5,335 nt of DNA from DASUBN01 sp035465695. Its GTDB lineage: Bacteria > Pseudomonadota > Gammaproteobacteria > Natronospirales > REEB76. The notes under the pieces were generated by a model. The model made no database searches. It saw only the letters and a program-made list of their open reading frames with translations, and had not been told where the DNA came from. Positions 1-5,335 of this stretch are shown here, in pieces. Where the stretch lies: positions 1 to 5,335 of the forward strand of contig DATIVR010000025.1 in NCBI GenBank assembly GCA_035465695.1, given 5' to 3'. Numbering within the stretch: position 1 is the first letter of the stretch; the number at the start of each line of letters is the position of its first letter. The translations under genes and the position numbers were made by a program.

Positions 1-1316
1 CCGAAGGTGATGGCATTGAGAGAACGGTTGTTCGCCGGCGCGCCCCGGTTCGTCCAGGTCACGCCATCGGGCGAGGTGATCACCACCGAGGTGTCCACGC
101 TGGTGTCGAAGCCCACCACCACGAACTGGGTGCCGGACCAGACGACGCCCTGGAGGTTGCCGACCGCGCTCTCCGATTGCCGGGTCCAGGTGGCGCCATC
201 CGGCGATGTGACCACGGTCTCCGCGTTCCCCACCGCCACGAACTTGCTGTTGCCGAAAGTTGCGGCCAGGAGTTGGTTGCCGTTGGGCGCCGAGGTGCTC
301 ACGGTGCTCCAAGTGCTGGCGTCCGGCGACTTGATGATGGTCGGGCTCGCCCCGCTGACGCCGCCCACCGCCACGTATACCGATCCGGACCACGCCAGGC
401 CACCGAAGACCGAACCCGTGGAGGCGCTGTGCTGGCTCCAGGTGATGCCGTCCGGCGAAGTGAACACCGCCAGGCTGTCACCGATGGTCACGAACTGCGA
501 GCCGGTCCAGATCACCGCGAAGAGGTCGGTCATGTTTGGGCCACCGAGGCTCTCCGGCGTCCAGTTGATGCCGTCGGTGGAGCGGATGACCGTGCCGCCC
601 TGGCCCACCACCACGAACGCGCTTCCCGATGCCGCGACCGCATACAGGTTGCGGGTGGAACCGCTGCTCTGTGTGGTCCAGGTGGTGCCATCGGAGGAGG
701 TCTTCAGCGTGCCGTTGCCGCCCACCGCGACGAACTGGCTGGAGGAGACGCCGACGCCGTAGAGATGGTTCACCACCGCCAAGGAACCGGAACTGTTGAC
801 GCTACCGGCCGAGGTCGTCACCACGATGGGCCCGGTGAAGTCGCCCATGGCACCGAGGGTGCAGACGATCTGGGTACTGGTGGCGCTGTTCACGGTGCAG
901 GTCACGCCGTCCACGGTCACCGTGGCGCCGGTGACGCTCGTGGGAAAGCCGGTGCCGGTGATGGTCACCTGGGTGCCGGGGGCGGTACTGGTGGGGCTGA
1001 AGCTGGAGACCGTGGGCGCCGAGCTGCCGCCGCCGCTGCCGGGCGTCTGGGTGCAACTATAGGTGGCGGCCGGGCCCCAGAACTGATTGGCGAAGGTGAC
1101 CAGGGGCGTGCATGCGGATTCGTCGGGACCCTCATCCAACGACCCGGAGGGCGTGCCGGCGGCATTCGTGGCGAGGCATTCCGAGTCGCCGTTGCAGTTC
1201 CAGACGAAGAACCAGTCGCCGGAGCCGCTCGAGCTCGTGCTGCCGCCGCCGGATCCGCAGGACGCCAGCAACAACAGCGCGGGCAAGATGATGAGCAGAC
1301 GGAGTGCAGTGCGCAT
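1..1316 (-). CDS. Partial secreted lipoprotein with IPT/TIG domain and Asp-box-like beta-propeller repeats
   Basis: The frame is open from an ATG at 1316 to the left edge without a stop, giving 438 residues; the C-terminus is outside the window. Residues 1-19 form a lipoprotein signal peptide (basic start, hydrophobic core) ending in the lipobox L-A-S-C with Cys20. Gly at +2, not Asp, fits outer-membrane sorting in a Gram-negative. A Gly/Ser linker (21-33) leads to a segment with four cysteines (41, 47, 69, 88), then a second Gly/Ser linker. Residues 100-181 resemble an IPT/TIG immunoglobulin-like fold (PTVSSFSPTSTAPGTQVTI) with a likely Cys140-Cys152 pair. From residue 185 on there are six 39-45-residue repeats, each with FVAVG-like and SPDGxTW-like motifs, suggesting a sialidase-like propeller fold without evidence of enzyme activity. 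An AGGGGG sequence 8 bases upstream supports the start. The role is unknown; surface binding or adhesion is inference. Long plus-strand frames over this region lack any recognisable domain. Confidence 0.9.
   Translation of the reverse strand, partial: MRTALRLLIILPALLLLASCGSGGGSTSSSGSGDWFFVWNCNGDSECLATNAAGTPSGSLDEGPDESACTPLVTFANQFWGPAATYSCTQTPGSGGGSSAPTVSSFSPTSTAPGTQVTITGTGFPTSVTGATVTVDGVTCTVNSATSTQIVCTLGAMGDFTGPIVVTTSAGSVNSSGSLAVVNHLYGVGVSSSQFVAVGGNGTLKTSSDGTTWTTQSSGSTRNLYAVAASGSAFVVVGQGGTVIRSTDGINWTPESLGGPNMTDLFAVIWTGSQFVTIGDSLAVFTSPDGITWSQHSASTGSVFGGLAWSGSVYVAVGGVSGASPTIIKSPDASTWSTVSTSAPNGNQLLAATFGNSKFVAVGNAETVVTSPDGATWTRQSESAVGNLQGVVWSGTQFVVVGFDTSVDTSVVITSPDGVTWTNRGAPANNRSLNAITF
21..764 (-). 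repeat. Six tandem protein-coding repeats (Asp-box/BNR-like blades)
   Basis: Within the lipoprotein, six consecutive units of 39, 41, 39, 45, 39 and 45 residues (protein 185-432) share one pattern: a hydrophobic start such as LYAV or LFAV, then (W/A)SG(S/T)xF, then VxVG, then a short motif ending in Trp. The six motifs read SSDGTTW, STDGINW, SPDGITW, SPDASTW, SPDGATW and SPDGVTW. A seventh unit begins at base 20 (LNAITF) and is cut by the window edge. The classical Asp-box is SxDxGxTW; here the residue between Asp and Gly is absent. Repeats are diverged at DNA level, so they are old duplications rather than recent slippage. Blade-like beta-propeller structure is inferred. Confidence 0.85.
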
Positions 1317-1324
1317 GGCCGGGA

Positions 1325-1330
1325 CCCCCT
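1325..1330 (-). promoter_or_regulatory. Ribosome binding site of the lipoprotein gene
   Basis: Minus-strand AGGGGG sits 8 bases before the ATG at 1316 and is the best Shine-Dalgarno match nearby. It supports that ATG, which also begins a textbook lipoprotein signal peptide. A CATAAT hexamer at 1339-1344 could be a -10 box, but no convincing -35 element lies at the right distance, so no promoter is called. Confidence 0.55.
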
Positions 1331-1386
1331 GGGTATGGATTATGTAGTGCTACCTTGTTCACCATGCTAAGTGCCAAGGGCAGAGG

Positions 1387-1422
1387 CGGATTCGGGTTTA
1401 GGGTCGCGGACTTCGGAATCCG
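1387..1422. repeat. Intergenic inverted repeat, 7-base arms
   Basis: CGGATTC at 1387-1393 is matched by its reverse complement GAATCCG at 1416-1422, with a 22-base spacer. It lies between the AraC-type regulator stop and the lipoprotein start. The GGATTCGGG wording resembles GATTCGGG-rich intergenic repeats that I recall from xanthomonad genomes, but one copy cannot establish membership in a family. Confidence 0.4.
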
Positions 1423-1436
1423 GCCATGGCGGCCGG
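1420..1436 (-). terminator. GC hairpin just after the regulator gene, weak terminator candidate
   Basis: A perfect 6-base stem (CCGGCC/GGCCGG) with a 5-base loop lies 9 bases past the TAG of the AraC-family gene. Position and stability suit a transcription end, but no run of T follows on the minus strand, so it is not a canonical intrinsic terminator. It shares its outer bases with the neighbouring inverted repeat, so the two structures could be alternatives. Confidence 0.3.
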
Positions 1437-1445
1437 TCCGAGCGA

Positions 1446-2348
1446 CTAGCTGCGGGAGCGGCGGTACTCGCTGGGAGTCTGGCCGAAGATCTTGCGGAAG
1501 GCGGCGATGAACTGGGAATAGCTCTCGAAGCCGCAAACATGCGCCACATACGAGAGCGATGGCGCCGGCTTGCGCGCCAGCATGCGCGTCGCTTCCTGCA
1601 CCCGGCATCCGATGACGAACTGCCAGAGGCTCTGGCCCGTGGCGGCGCGGAAACTCCGGCTCAACTGCCGCGGACTCATGCGTACCGCGGTGGCAATCTC
1701 CGCCAGGCTCAGGTCGCGGCCCAGGTTCTGCCGCACGTAGTCTTCCACCCGCGCGCGGGTGCGGCGCGTCATGGGCGAAGCGCCTTTCGGGGCGCGCACG
1801 CCCTGGCCATAGGCGCTGAAGATGTGAGCGGCGATCGCGGTGAGCAGTGAATGCTCGAAGATGCGCCCGGCCTGGCGCCCCGCCTCGAGATAGGACTTGA
1901 GCGTGAGCGTCAGGTTCGCGAGCACCTCGTCTTCGTGGGGCATCACGTCTGAGACCAGCTCCAGTGGCATGTTCAGGCTCTCATCGCCCAGGGCGGTGAA
2001 CATGAATGCCTGGTTGAGGGTGACGAAGATGCCTTCCACCGGCGCTTCCCAGGTGGTGGAGAGACTGTCGCCGGCGGAGACGAAGCGGAAATGCCCCGGC
2101 GCGATATGGCCGTGGACCGGCCGACCGTTCAGGCGGCTGTGGAAGGGCACCGCGGTCTCGCCCAACGGCAGCATGAAGATGTGGTCGTCAAAGATATGGC
2201 TGGGGGTGTGGCCCGCGGTGGCGATCTTCTGATGCTCGAAGATGTAGCTGCCCTGCCGCCCGCCGAACACCAGCGGGCTGTCAGGCATGTACAGGGAGCG
2301 CCCGGCCTCGTAGCGGGTGAAGATGCGTGATCCGATCGCGTCCGCCAT
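1446..2348 (-). CDS. AraC/XylS-family transcriptional regulator
   Basis: The product is 300 residues, a usual length for the family. Residues 1-180 form an N-terminal sensor segment with cupin-like features (HIFDDHIFMLPLG at 51-63, then an APGHFRF turn near 83-89) that would bind an unknown effector. The C-terminal 100 residues are a typical double helix-turn-helix. The first (about 213-239) reads DLSLAEIATAVRMSPRQLSR. The second (about 265-290) carries the family signature GFESYSQFIAAFRKIFG followed by TPSEYR. The ATG is supported by GAGGA at 2356-2360, 7 bases upstream. The gene lies 137 bases downstream of the ACP gene on the same strand. The family usually activates nearby metabolic genes; the target here is not shown by the sequence and could be the dehydrogenase operon, the lipoprotein or the gene itself. 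The family call is firm; the ligand is unknown. Confidence 0.95.
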   Translation of the reverse strand: MADAIGSRIFTRYEAGRSLYMPDSPLVFGGRQGSYIFEHQKIATAGHTPSHIFDDHIFMLPLGETAVPFHSRLNGRPVHGHIAPGHFRFVSAGDSLSTTWEAPVEGIFVTLNQAFMFTALGDESLNMPLELVSDVMPHEDEVLANLTLTLKSYLEAGRQAGRIFEHSLLTAIAAHIFSAYGQGVRAPKGASPMTRRTRARVEDYVRQNLGRDLSLAEIATAVRMSPRQLSRSFRAATGQSLWQFVIGCRVQEATRMLARKPAPSLSYVAHVCGFESYSQFIAAFRKIFGQTPSEYRRSRS

Positions 2349-2393
2349 ACGCCAGTCCTCGTTCGCCGAGCCTGACGGCCCCCTGCCTGTCTT

Positions 2394-2407
2394 GGGAAAT
2401 ATGTCCC
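2394..2407. promoter_or_regulatory. 14-base near-palindrome upstream of the AraC-family gene, possible operator
   Basis: The sequence GGGAAATATGTCCC is symmetric at 12 of 14 positions (pattern GGGAnATATnTCCC) and lies 46-59 bases upstream of the regulator start, in a more AT-rich patch of the gap. This position suits a binding site for a dimeric repressor or activator. AraC-family proteins more often use direct repeats, so a different regulator is possible. Chance occurrence is not excluded. Confidence 0.3.
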
Positions 2408-2445
2408 CTATCCGACACTAAGAGACTACGGCCGCGCAGCCAGCA

Positions 2446-2458
2446 AAAGCAATGCTTT
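2446..2458. repeat. 13-base perfect palindrome after the ACP gene
   Basis: AAAGCA, one central base, then TGCTTT. It lies 28 bases past the ACP stop in the gap before the regulator gene. As RNA the loop would be too tight to be a good terminator hairpin and only a short T run follows. It may be a protein-binding site or chance. Confidence 0.25.
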
Positions 2459-2485
2459 GAGCCCTACCCCGGAAGTGGCGCGCTT

Positions 2486-2728
2486 CTAGCCCGCAGCGAA
2501 ATAGGCGATGCAGCCTGCCAGGCTGAACAGCTTGGGATAATCCGTCTCCGGGATGTCCACGCCGAAGGCCTTGTGCAAGCCGATGGCGAACGTCATGAAG
2601 TCCATGGAATCGAAATCCATCTGGTCACGGAAGTTCACCTGCGGGTCCAGGGTAGCCGCATCCATTTCGGGCGCGACCGTGGCCAGCACCGCGAGCACCT
2701 GCGTCCGCACTGCATCTGGATCTTTCAT
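2486..2728 (-). CDS. Acyl carrier protein, last gene of the 2-oxoacid dehydrogenase operon
   Basis: An 80-residue phosphopantetheine-binding carrier protein of standard ACP length. The attachment motif is DFDSMDF with Ser41 as the expected 4'-phosphopantetheine site, to be loaded by a phosphopantetheinyl transferase encoded elsewhere. The ACP-like order of helices can be followed: helix I at about 4-18, an LDPQ-type loop, helix II from Ser41, then FGVDIPE and a final helix. Helix II (SMDFMTFAIGLHKAFG) is less acidic than that of fatty-acid-synthesis ACPs (DSLDTVEL type), so partners other than the usual FAS enzymes are likely. Its ATG overlaps the E2 stop as ATGA, and GGAG lies 5 bases upstream of the start. 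Linkage to E1/E2 suggests that it receives or carries an acyl group made by the complex; this is inference. It is not the housekeeping acpP, since no fab genes adjoin. Confidence 0.9.
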   Translation of the reverse strand: MKDPDAVRTQVLAVLATVAPEMDAATLDPQVNFRDQMDFDSMDFMTFAIGLHKAFGVDIPETDYPKLFSLAGCIAYFAAG

Positions 2729-3819
2729 AGCCGCTCCGGATCCACCAGCAGCTTGCGCAGATGGTCCAGGAACAGCGCACCGCGGTGGCCGTCGCTCACC
2801 CGGTGATCCGCCGCCAGCGTGGCGGTGAGCACGCGCCGCGCTGCGACCTGGCCGTCCTTCGCCCAGGGCCGCTCCACCACCGTGCCGAAACCCACGATGG
2901 CCACCTGGGGCGGATAGATGATGGGATAGACCGCATCCACGCCCTGCTCGCCCAGGCTGGACACGGTGATGGTGGGTTCCGCCACTTCCGAGCTGCGCAT
3001 GTGGCCGGAACGCACGCGACTGACCAGGTCCATGAACTCGCGCATCAGCGTCGTCAGGTCCTTGCTGTCCACATCGTGCAGCGCCGGCGCCACGAGCCCG
3101 CCCTGACGCAGGGAGATGGCCACTCCCACGTTAGCCCGCGGTGAAGGCTCGAACTGCCCGTTCCGGAAATAGCCGTTGAAATCCGGGAAGCGCTTCACCG
3201 TCAAGGCCACGGCGCGCACCAACAGCACGCCATAGACGATGCGTTCCGGCACCGGCAGAGCTGCGTTGAGCACCCGCAGCCTGTCCAGGGCGGCGCTGAA
3301 GTCCAGTTGCACGCTGAGGTAGTAATGGGGGATCTCCCGCTTGGACTGGGCCATGGCCGCGGCGATGGCCTCGCGCATGCCAGGACGTATGCCGGCGGCC
3401 GGGGCCTTGCTCGCGGCCCGTTCCACGTCGGCGATGCCCACCTCGCCGCCGAGTTTGGCCGCCAGTTTCGCCGTGTCCACGCCCAGTTCCTCGGCCCGGC
3501 GCCGGGCCGCCGGTGAGACCTGAGCACGCTGGGTCGCTGGCGCGGGAGCGACTTGCGCCGGCGCGGCAGGAGTCGGCGCAGCGGCGCCCGTGTCGATGAG
3601 CGCCAACGGTGTCCCCACCGGCACTTCCGTGCCCGGTGCCACCAGGAACCGCGTCACCGTGCCGGTCTCGAATACTTCCACGTCGATGGCGCCCTTCTGG
3701 GTCTCCACCACCGCGATGAGATCGCCGCGCTTCACCTTGGCGCCGGGCTGCACCAGCCACTCGGCCAGGATGCCGGCCTCCATCCCCGCACCCAGGGAAG
3801 GCATGCGGAACTCAGCCAC
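2725..3819 (-). CDS. 2-oxoacid dehydrogenase E2 (dihydrolipoamide acyltransferase), single lipoyl domain
   Basis: The 364-residue core enzyme transfers an acyl group from lipoyl-lysine to an acceptor thiol, normally CoA. Residues 1-77 are one lipoyl domain, with Lys42 in ETQKGAID as the lipoylation site (the usual motif is DKA). An Ala/Pro hinge (78-98) follows. Residues 100-137 are a peripheral subunit-binding domain (VSPAARRRAEELGVD). Residues 143-364 are the catalytic domain, ending with the intact active-site motif DHRVSDG (His339, Asp343). Many PDH E2 proteins carry several lipoyl domains, so this is a short form. The start is GTG at 3819, chosen because MAEFRMPSLG is a full lipoyl-domain beginning; an internal ATG at residue 6 is the alternative. 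The GTG overlaps the E1 beta stop by 8 bases and has only a weak ribosome site, suggesting coupling. Substrate (pyruvate, acetoin or another 2-oxoacid) cannot be fixed from sequence alone. Confidence 0.93.
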   Translation of the reverse strand: MAEFRMPSLGAGMEAGILAEWLVQPGAKVKRGDLIAVVETQKGAIDVEVFETGTVTRFLVAPGTEVPVGTPLALIDTGAAAPTPAAPAQVAPAPATQRAQVSPAARRRAEELGVDTAKLAAKLGGEVGIADVERAASKAPAAGIRPGMREAIAAAMAQSKREIPHYYLSVQLDFSAALDRLRVLNAALPVPERIVYGVLLVRAVALTVKRFPDFNGYFRNGQFEPSPRANVGVAISLRQGGLVAPALHDVDSKDLTTLMREFMDLVSRVRSGHMRSSEVAEPTITVSSLGEQGVDAVYPIIYPPQVAIVGFGTVVERPWAKDGQVAARRVLTATLAADHRVSDGHRGALFLDHLRKLLVDPERL

Positions 3820-4810
3820 GGCGCTTCACCATGGCGCGGGCCGCGGCGACGATGGCCGCTGGCTGCGGGAGGGCCGCGTCTTCCAGGTGCTTCGGATACG
3901 GGATGGGCACTTCGGCGCTGCACACCCGCGCCACCGGCGCGTCCAGGTCGTAGAACGCCTGCTCCATGATGCGCATGCCCACCTCCGCCGCCAGGCTGCC
4001 GCTGCGCCAGCCCTCGTCCACGATCACCGCACGGCGCGTGCGGCGCACCGAGCCCATGATAGCGGCCTCGTCCAGGGGACGCAGGCAGCGCAGGTCCAGC
4101 ACCTCGGCCTCGATGCCCTCGGCCGCGAGTTCCTCCGCCGCGCTCAGCGCCTTGTGCAGCGAGCCGCCGTAGGTGATGAGGCTCACGTCCCGGCCGGGGC
4201 GCCGCACTGCGGCGCTGTGGATGTCCACCGTCGCATCCGCCGCTGTCAGCGGTCCCTTCTGGTTGTAGAGCAGGACGTGCTCGAAGATGAGCACGGGGTC
4301 GGGGCAAGTGAGCGCCGGCGCCAGCATGCCGCGGGCATCGGCGACGGTGGCCGGTGCCAATATCCTCAAGCCGGGGATGTGGGCGTACCAGCCTTCCAGG
4401 CTGTGGGAGTGTTGAGCCGCGAGCTGCATGCCCGCGCCCGTGGCCATGCGGATCACCAGCGGTACGCTGAACTGCCCGCCGGACATGTGGCGCAGCGTCG
4501 CCGCCACGTTCAGGATCTGGTCCAGCGCCAGCAGGCTGAAGTTGACAGTCATGATCTCCACGATGGGCCGCATCCCGCCCAGCGCGGCGCCGATGCCGAC
4601 ACCGGTGAACCCCGCTTCCGAGAGCGGTGCGTCGCGGATGCGATCCGGGCCGAATTCCTGCAGCAAGCCCTTGCTGGCGGCATAGCTGCCGCCGTAGGCG
4701 CCCACGTCCTCGCCCATGAGGAAGACGCGTGGATCCGCCTTGAGCGCGGCACGCAGCGCCTCCCGCACCGCTTCGCGGTAGCTGAGCGTCTGCGTGGCGA
4801 CGTCGTTCAT
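3812..4810 (-). CDS. 2-oxoacid (pyruvate-type) dehydrogenase E1 component, beta subunit
   Basis: A 332-residue protein of normal length for the E1 beta (PdhB/AcoB) family. With E1 alpha it forms the thiamine-diphosphate enzyme that decarboxylates the 2-oxoacid and acylates the E2 lipoyl arm. Visible motifs are MGEDVGAYGGSYAASKGL (32-49), RDAPLSEAGF (59-68) with Glu65 expected to contact the cofactor ring, ALDQILN (95-101), HMSGGQ (108-113), AAQHSHSLEGWY (131-142) with conserved His134, and a C-terminal transketolase-type domain ending in RVCSAEVPIPYP. The start is the ATG at 4810, which overlaps the E1 alpha stop as ATGA and has GGGGA about 4 bases upstream; a longer reading from 4867 adds 19 residues unlike the family. 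IRMATGAG replaces the IRGP-type motif usual in PDH, which leaves the substrate open among pyruvate, acetoin and others. Confidence 0.93.
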   Translation of the reverse strand: MNDVATQTLSYREAVREALRAALKADPRVFLMGEDVGAYGGSYAASKGLLQEFGPDRIRDAPLSEAGFTGVGIGAALGGMRPIVEIMTVNFSLLALDQILNVAATLRHMSGGQFSVPLVIRMATGAGMQLAAQHSHSLEGWYAHIPGLRILAPATVADARGMLAPALTCPDPVLIFEHVLLYNQKGPLTAADATVDIHSAAVRRPGRDVSLITYGGSLHKALSAAEELAAEGIEAEVLDLRCLRPLDEAAIMGSVRRTRRAVIVDEGWRSGSLAAEVGMRIMEQAFYDLDAPVARVCSAEVPIPYPKHLEDAALPQPAAIVAAARAMVKRRG

Positions 4811-5335
4811 AGCATCCCCGCTGTGTCGCCGTACACGTCCCGTGTGAGCGATCCCACCGGTTCCCAACTGCCGGCCTCGGCGAAGTCCACTGCCGCCTGC
4901 ACCGCGGCCATCACGCGTGCTTCCATGGCCGCGGCCGTCTGGGCGTCGAGCATGCCCTCCCGCTCCAGTCGCGCGCGGAATTGCTTGAGGGGATCGCGTT
5001 CTTTCCAGGCTTCCACTTCAGCCTTGTCGCGGTAGAGTTCGGGGTCGAACATGGAATGGGCGCGGAAGCGATAGGTGCGCAACTCCAGGAACTGCGGAGC
5101 GCCGCCGTCTCGCACCGCCGCCGCGGTCTCGCGCACTGCATCCCGGACCGCCAGTACATCCATGCCATCCACCACCCGGGCCGGGATGCTGTAACCATCG
5201 GCCTTGAGGTGCAGGTCGGTTTGGGACTGGTAGCGCTCGAGCCGCGTGCCCATGGCATAGAGGTTGTTCTCGCACAGGAACAGCACCGGCAGTCGCCACA
5301 ACGCCGCCAGGTTCATGGTCTCGTGGAACACGCCC
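4807..5335 (-). CDS. 2-oxoacid (pyruvate-type) dehydrogenase E1 component, alpha subunit, partial
   Basis: The C-terminal 175 residues are present; roughly the first half, including the GDG end of the thiamine-diphosphate motif, lies beyond the right edge. The first visible residues, GVFHETMNLAALW, continue from upstream, so the GTG at 5331 is an internal valine and not a start. The rest of the cofactor motif is seen in LFLCENNLYAMGT (paired Asn), followed by YSIPARVVDGMDV and the loop TYRFRAHSMFDPELYRDK, which carries the conserved His-Ser of the E1 alpha active-site loop. The protein is a PdhA/AcoA type, distinct from the single-chain AceE. It forms a heterotetramer with E1 beta in the cytoplasm. 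Its TGA overlaps the E1 beta ATG by 4 bases. The operon promoter must lie further right. Confidence 0.92.
   Translation of the reverse strand, partial: GVFHETMNLAALWRLPVLFLCENNLYAMGTRLERYQSQTDLHLKADGYSIPARVVDGMDVLAVRDAVRETAAAVRDGGAPQFLELRTYRFRAHSMFDPELYRDKAEVEAWKERDPLKQFRARLEREGMLDAQTAAAMEARVMAAVQAAVDFAEAGSWEPVGSLTRDVYGDTAGML

Noticed and set aside
7..762. A plus-strand frame with apparent repeats (LQVxPSGEV-like)
   Set aside because: Its periodicity is the reverse complement of the repeat units on the minus strand; it has no signal or domain of its own.
177..1370. A 397-codon open frame on the plus strand opposite the lipoprotein
   Set aside because: The minus strand shows a signal peptide, TIG domain and regular repeats; the plus frame is low-complexity Gly/Ala/Arg/His and only mirrors the repeats.
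2349..2485. Sigma-70 promoter for the AraC-family gene
   Set aside because: Hexamers such as CATATT and TTGCTT occur, but no pair at 16-18 base spacing comes near consensus on both sides.
2446..2485. Intrinsic terminator after the ACP gene
   Set aside because: The only symmetric element is a short AT-rich palindrome with a one-base centre and no strong stem or T tract, so readthrough into the regulator is possible.
3590..5035. A 481-codon open frame on the plus strand opposite E1 beta and E2
   Set aside because: It is antisense to three clearly recognisable enzymes, is His/Arg/Ala-rich with no domain, and is explained by high GC keeping the opposite frame free of stops.
4807..5331. A complete gene starting at the GTG at 5331
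   Set aside because: The protein begins in the middle of the conserved E1 alpha core (GVFHE...NLAALW), so the GTG is an internal valine and the gene continues past the edge.

Overview
The window is GC-rich DNA, and every gene I can support lies on the minus strand, so transcription runs from right to left. The organism is probably a high-GC proteobacterium. The evidence is a Gram-negative-type lipoprotein signal, a classic AraC/XylS regulator, and PdhA/PdhB-type two-subunit E1 genes with strong GC codon bias. A gammaproteobacterial origin (Xanthomonadales or Nevskiales-like) is only a guess.

Right half (about 2486-5335): four tightly packed genes form one operon whose 5' end lies beyond the right edge. 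In transcription order they are the C-terminal half of a 2-oxoacid dehydrogenase E1 alpha subunit, a complete E1 beta, a complete short dihydrolipoamide acyltransferase E2 with one lipoyl domain, and an 80-residue acyl carrier protein (ACP). Stops and starts overlap at every junction by 4, 8 and 4 bases, so translation is probably coupled and the products made in set proportions. E1 decarboxylates a 2-oxoacid and passes the acyl group to the lipoyl arm of E2, which normally hands it to CoA. A dedicated ACP, itself a phosphopantetheine carrier, as the last cistron is the most notable point of the window. It suggests that the acyl group may be passed to, or managed by, a protein carrier. No E3 (dihydrolipoamide dehydrogenase) gene is visible.

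Middle (1446-2348): a complete AraC-family regulator follows the operon on the same strand, after a 137-base gap holding two short palindromes. It may control the operon, itself or the next gene; the sequence does not decide.

Left part (1-1316): the N-terminal 438 residues of a secreted lipoprotein that runs off the left edge. It has a lipobox, a four-cysteine segment, an IPT/TIG domain and then six complete repeats, with a seventh just starting, each carrying a short Asp-box-like motif. This looks like a surface-exposed beta-propeller. The 129-base gap before it holds two inverted repeats and a plausible ribosome binding site. No RNA gene, CRISPR array or insertion sequence was seen.
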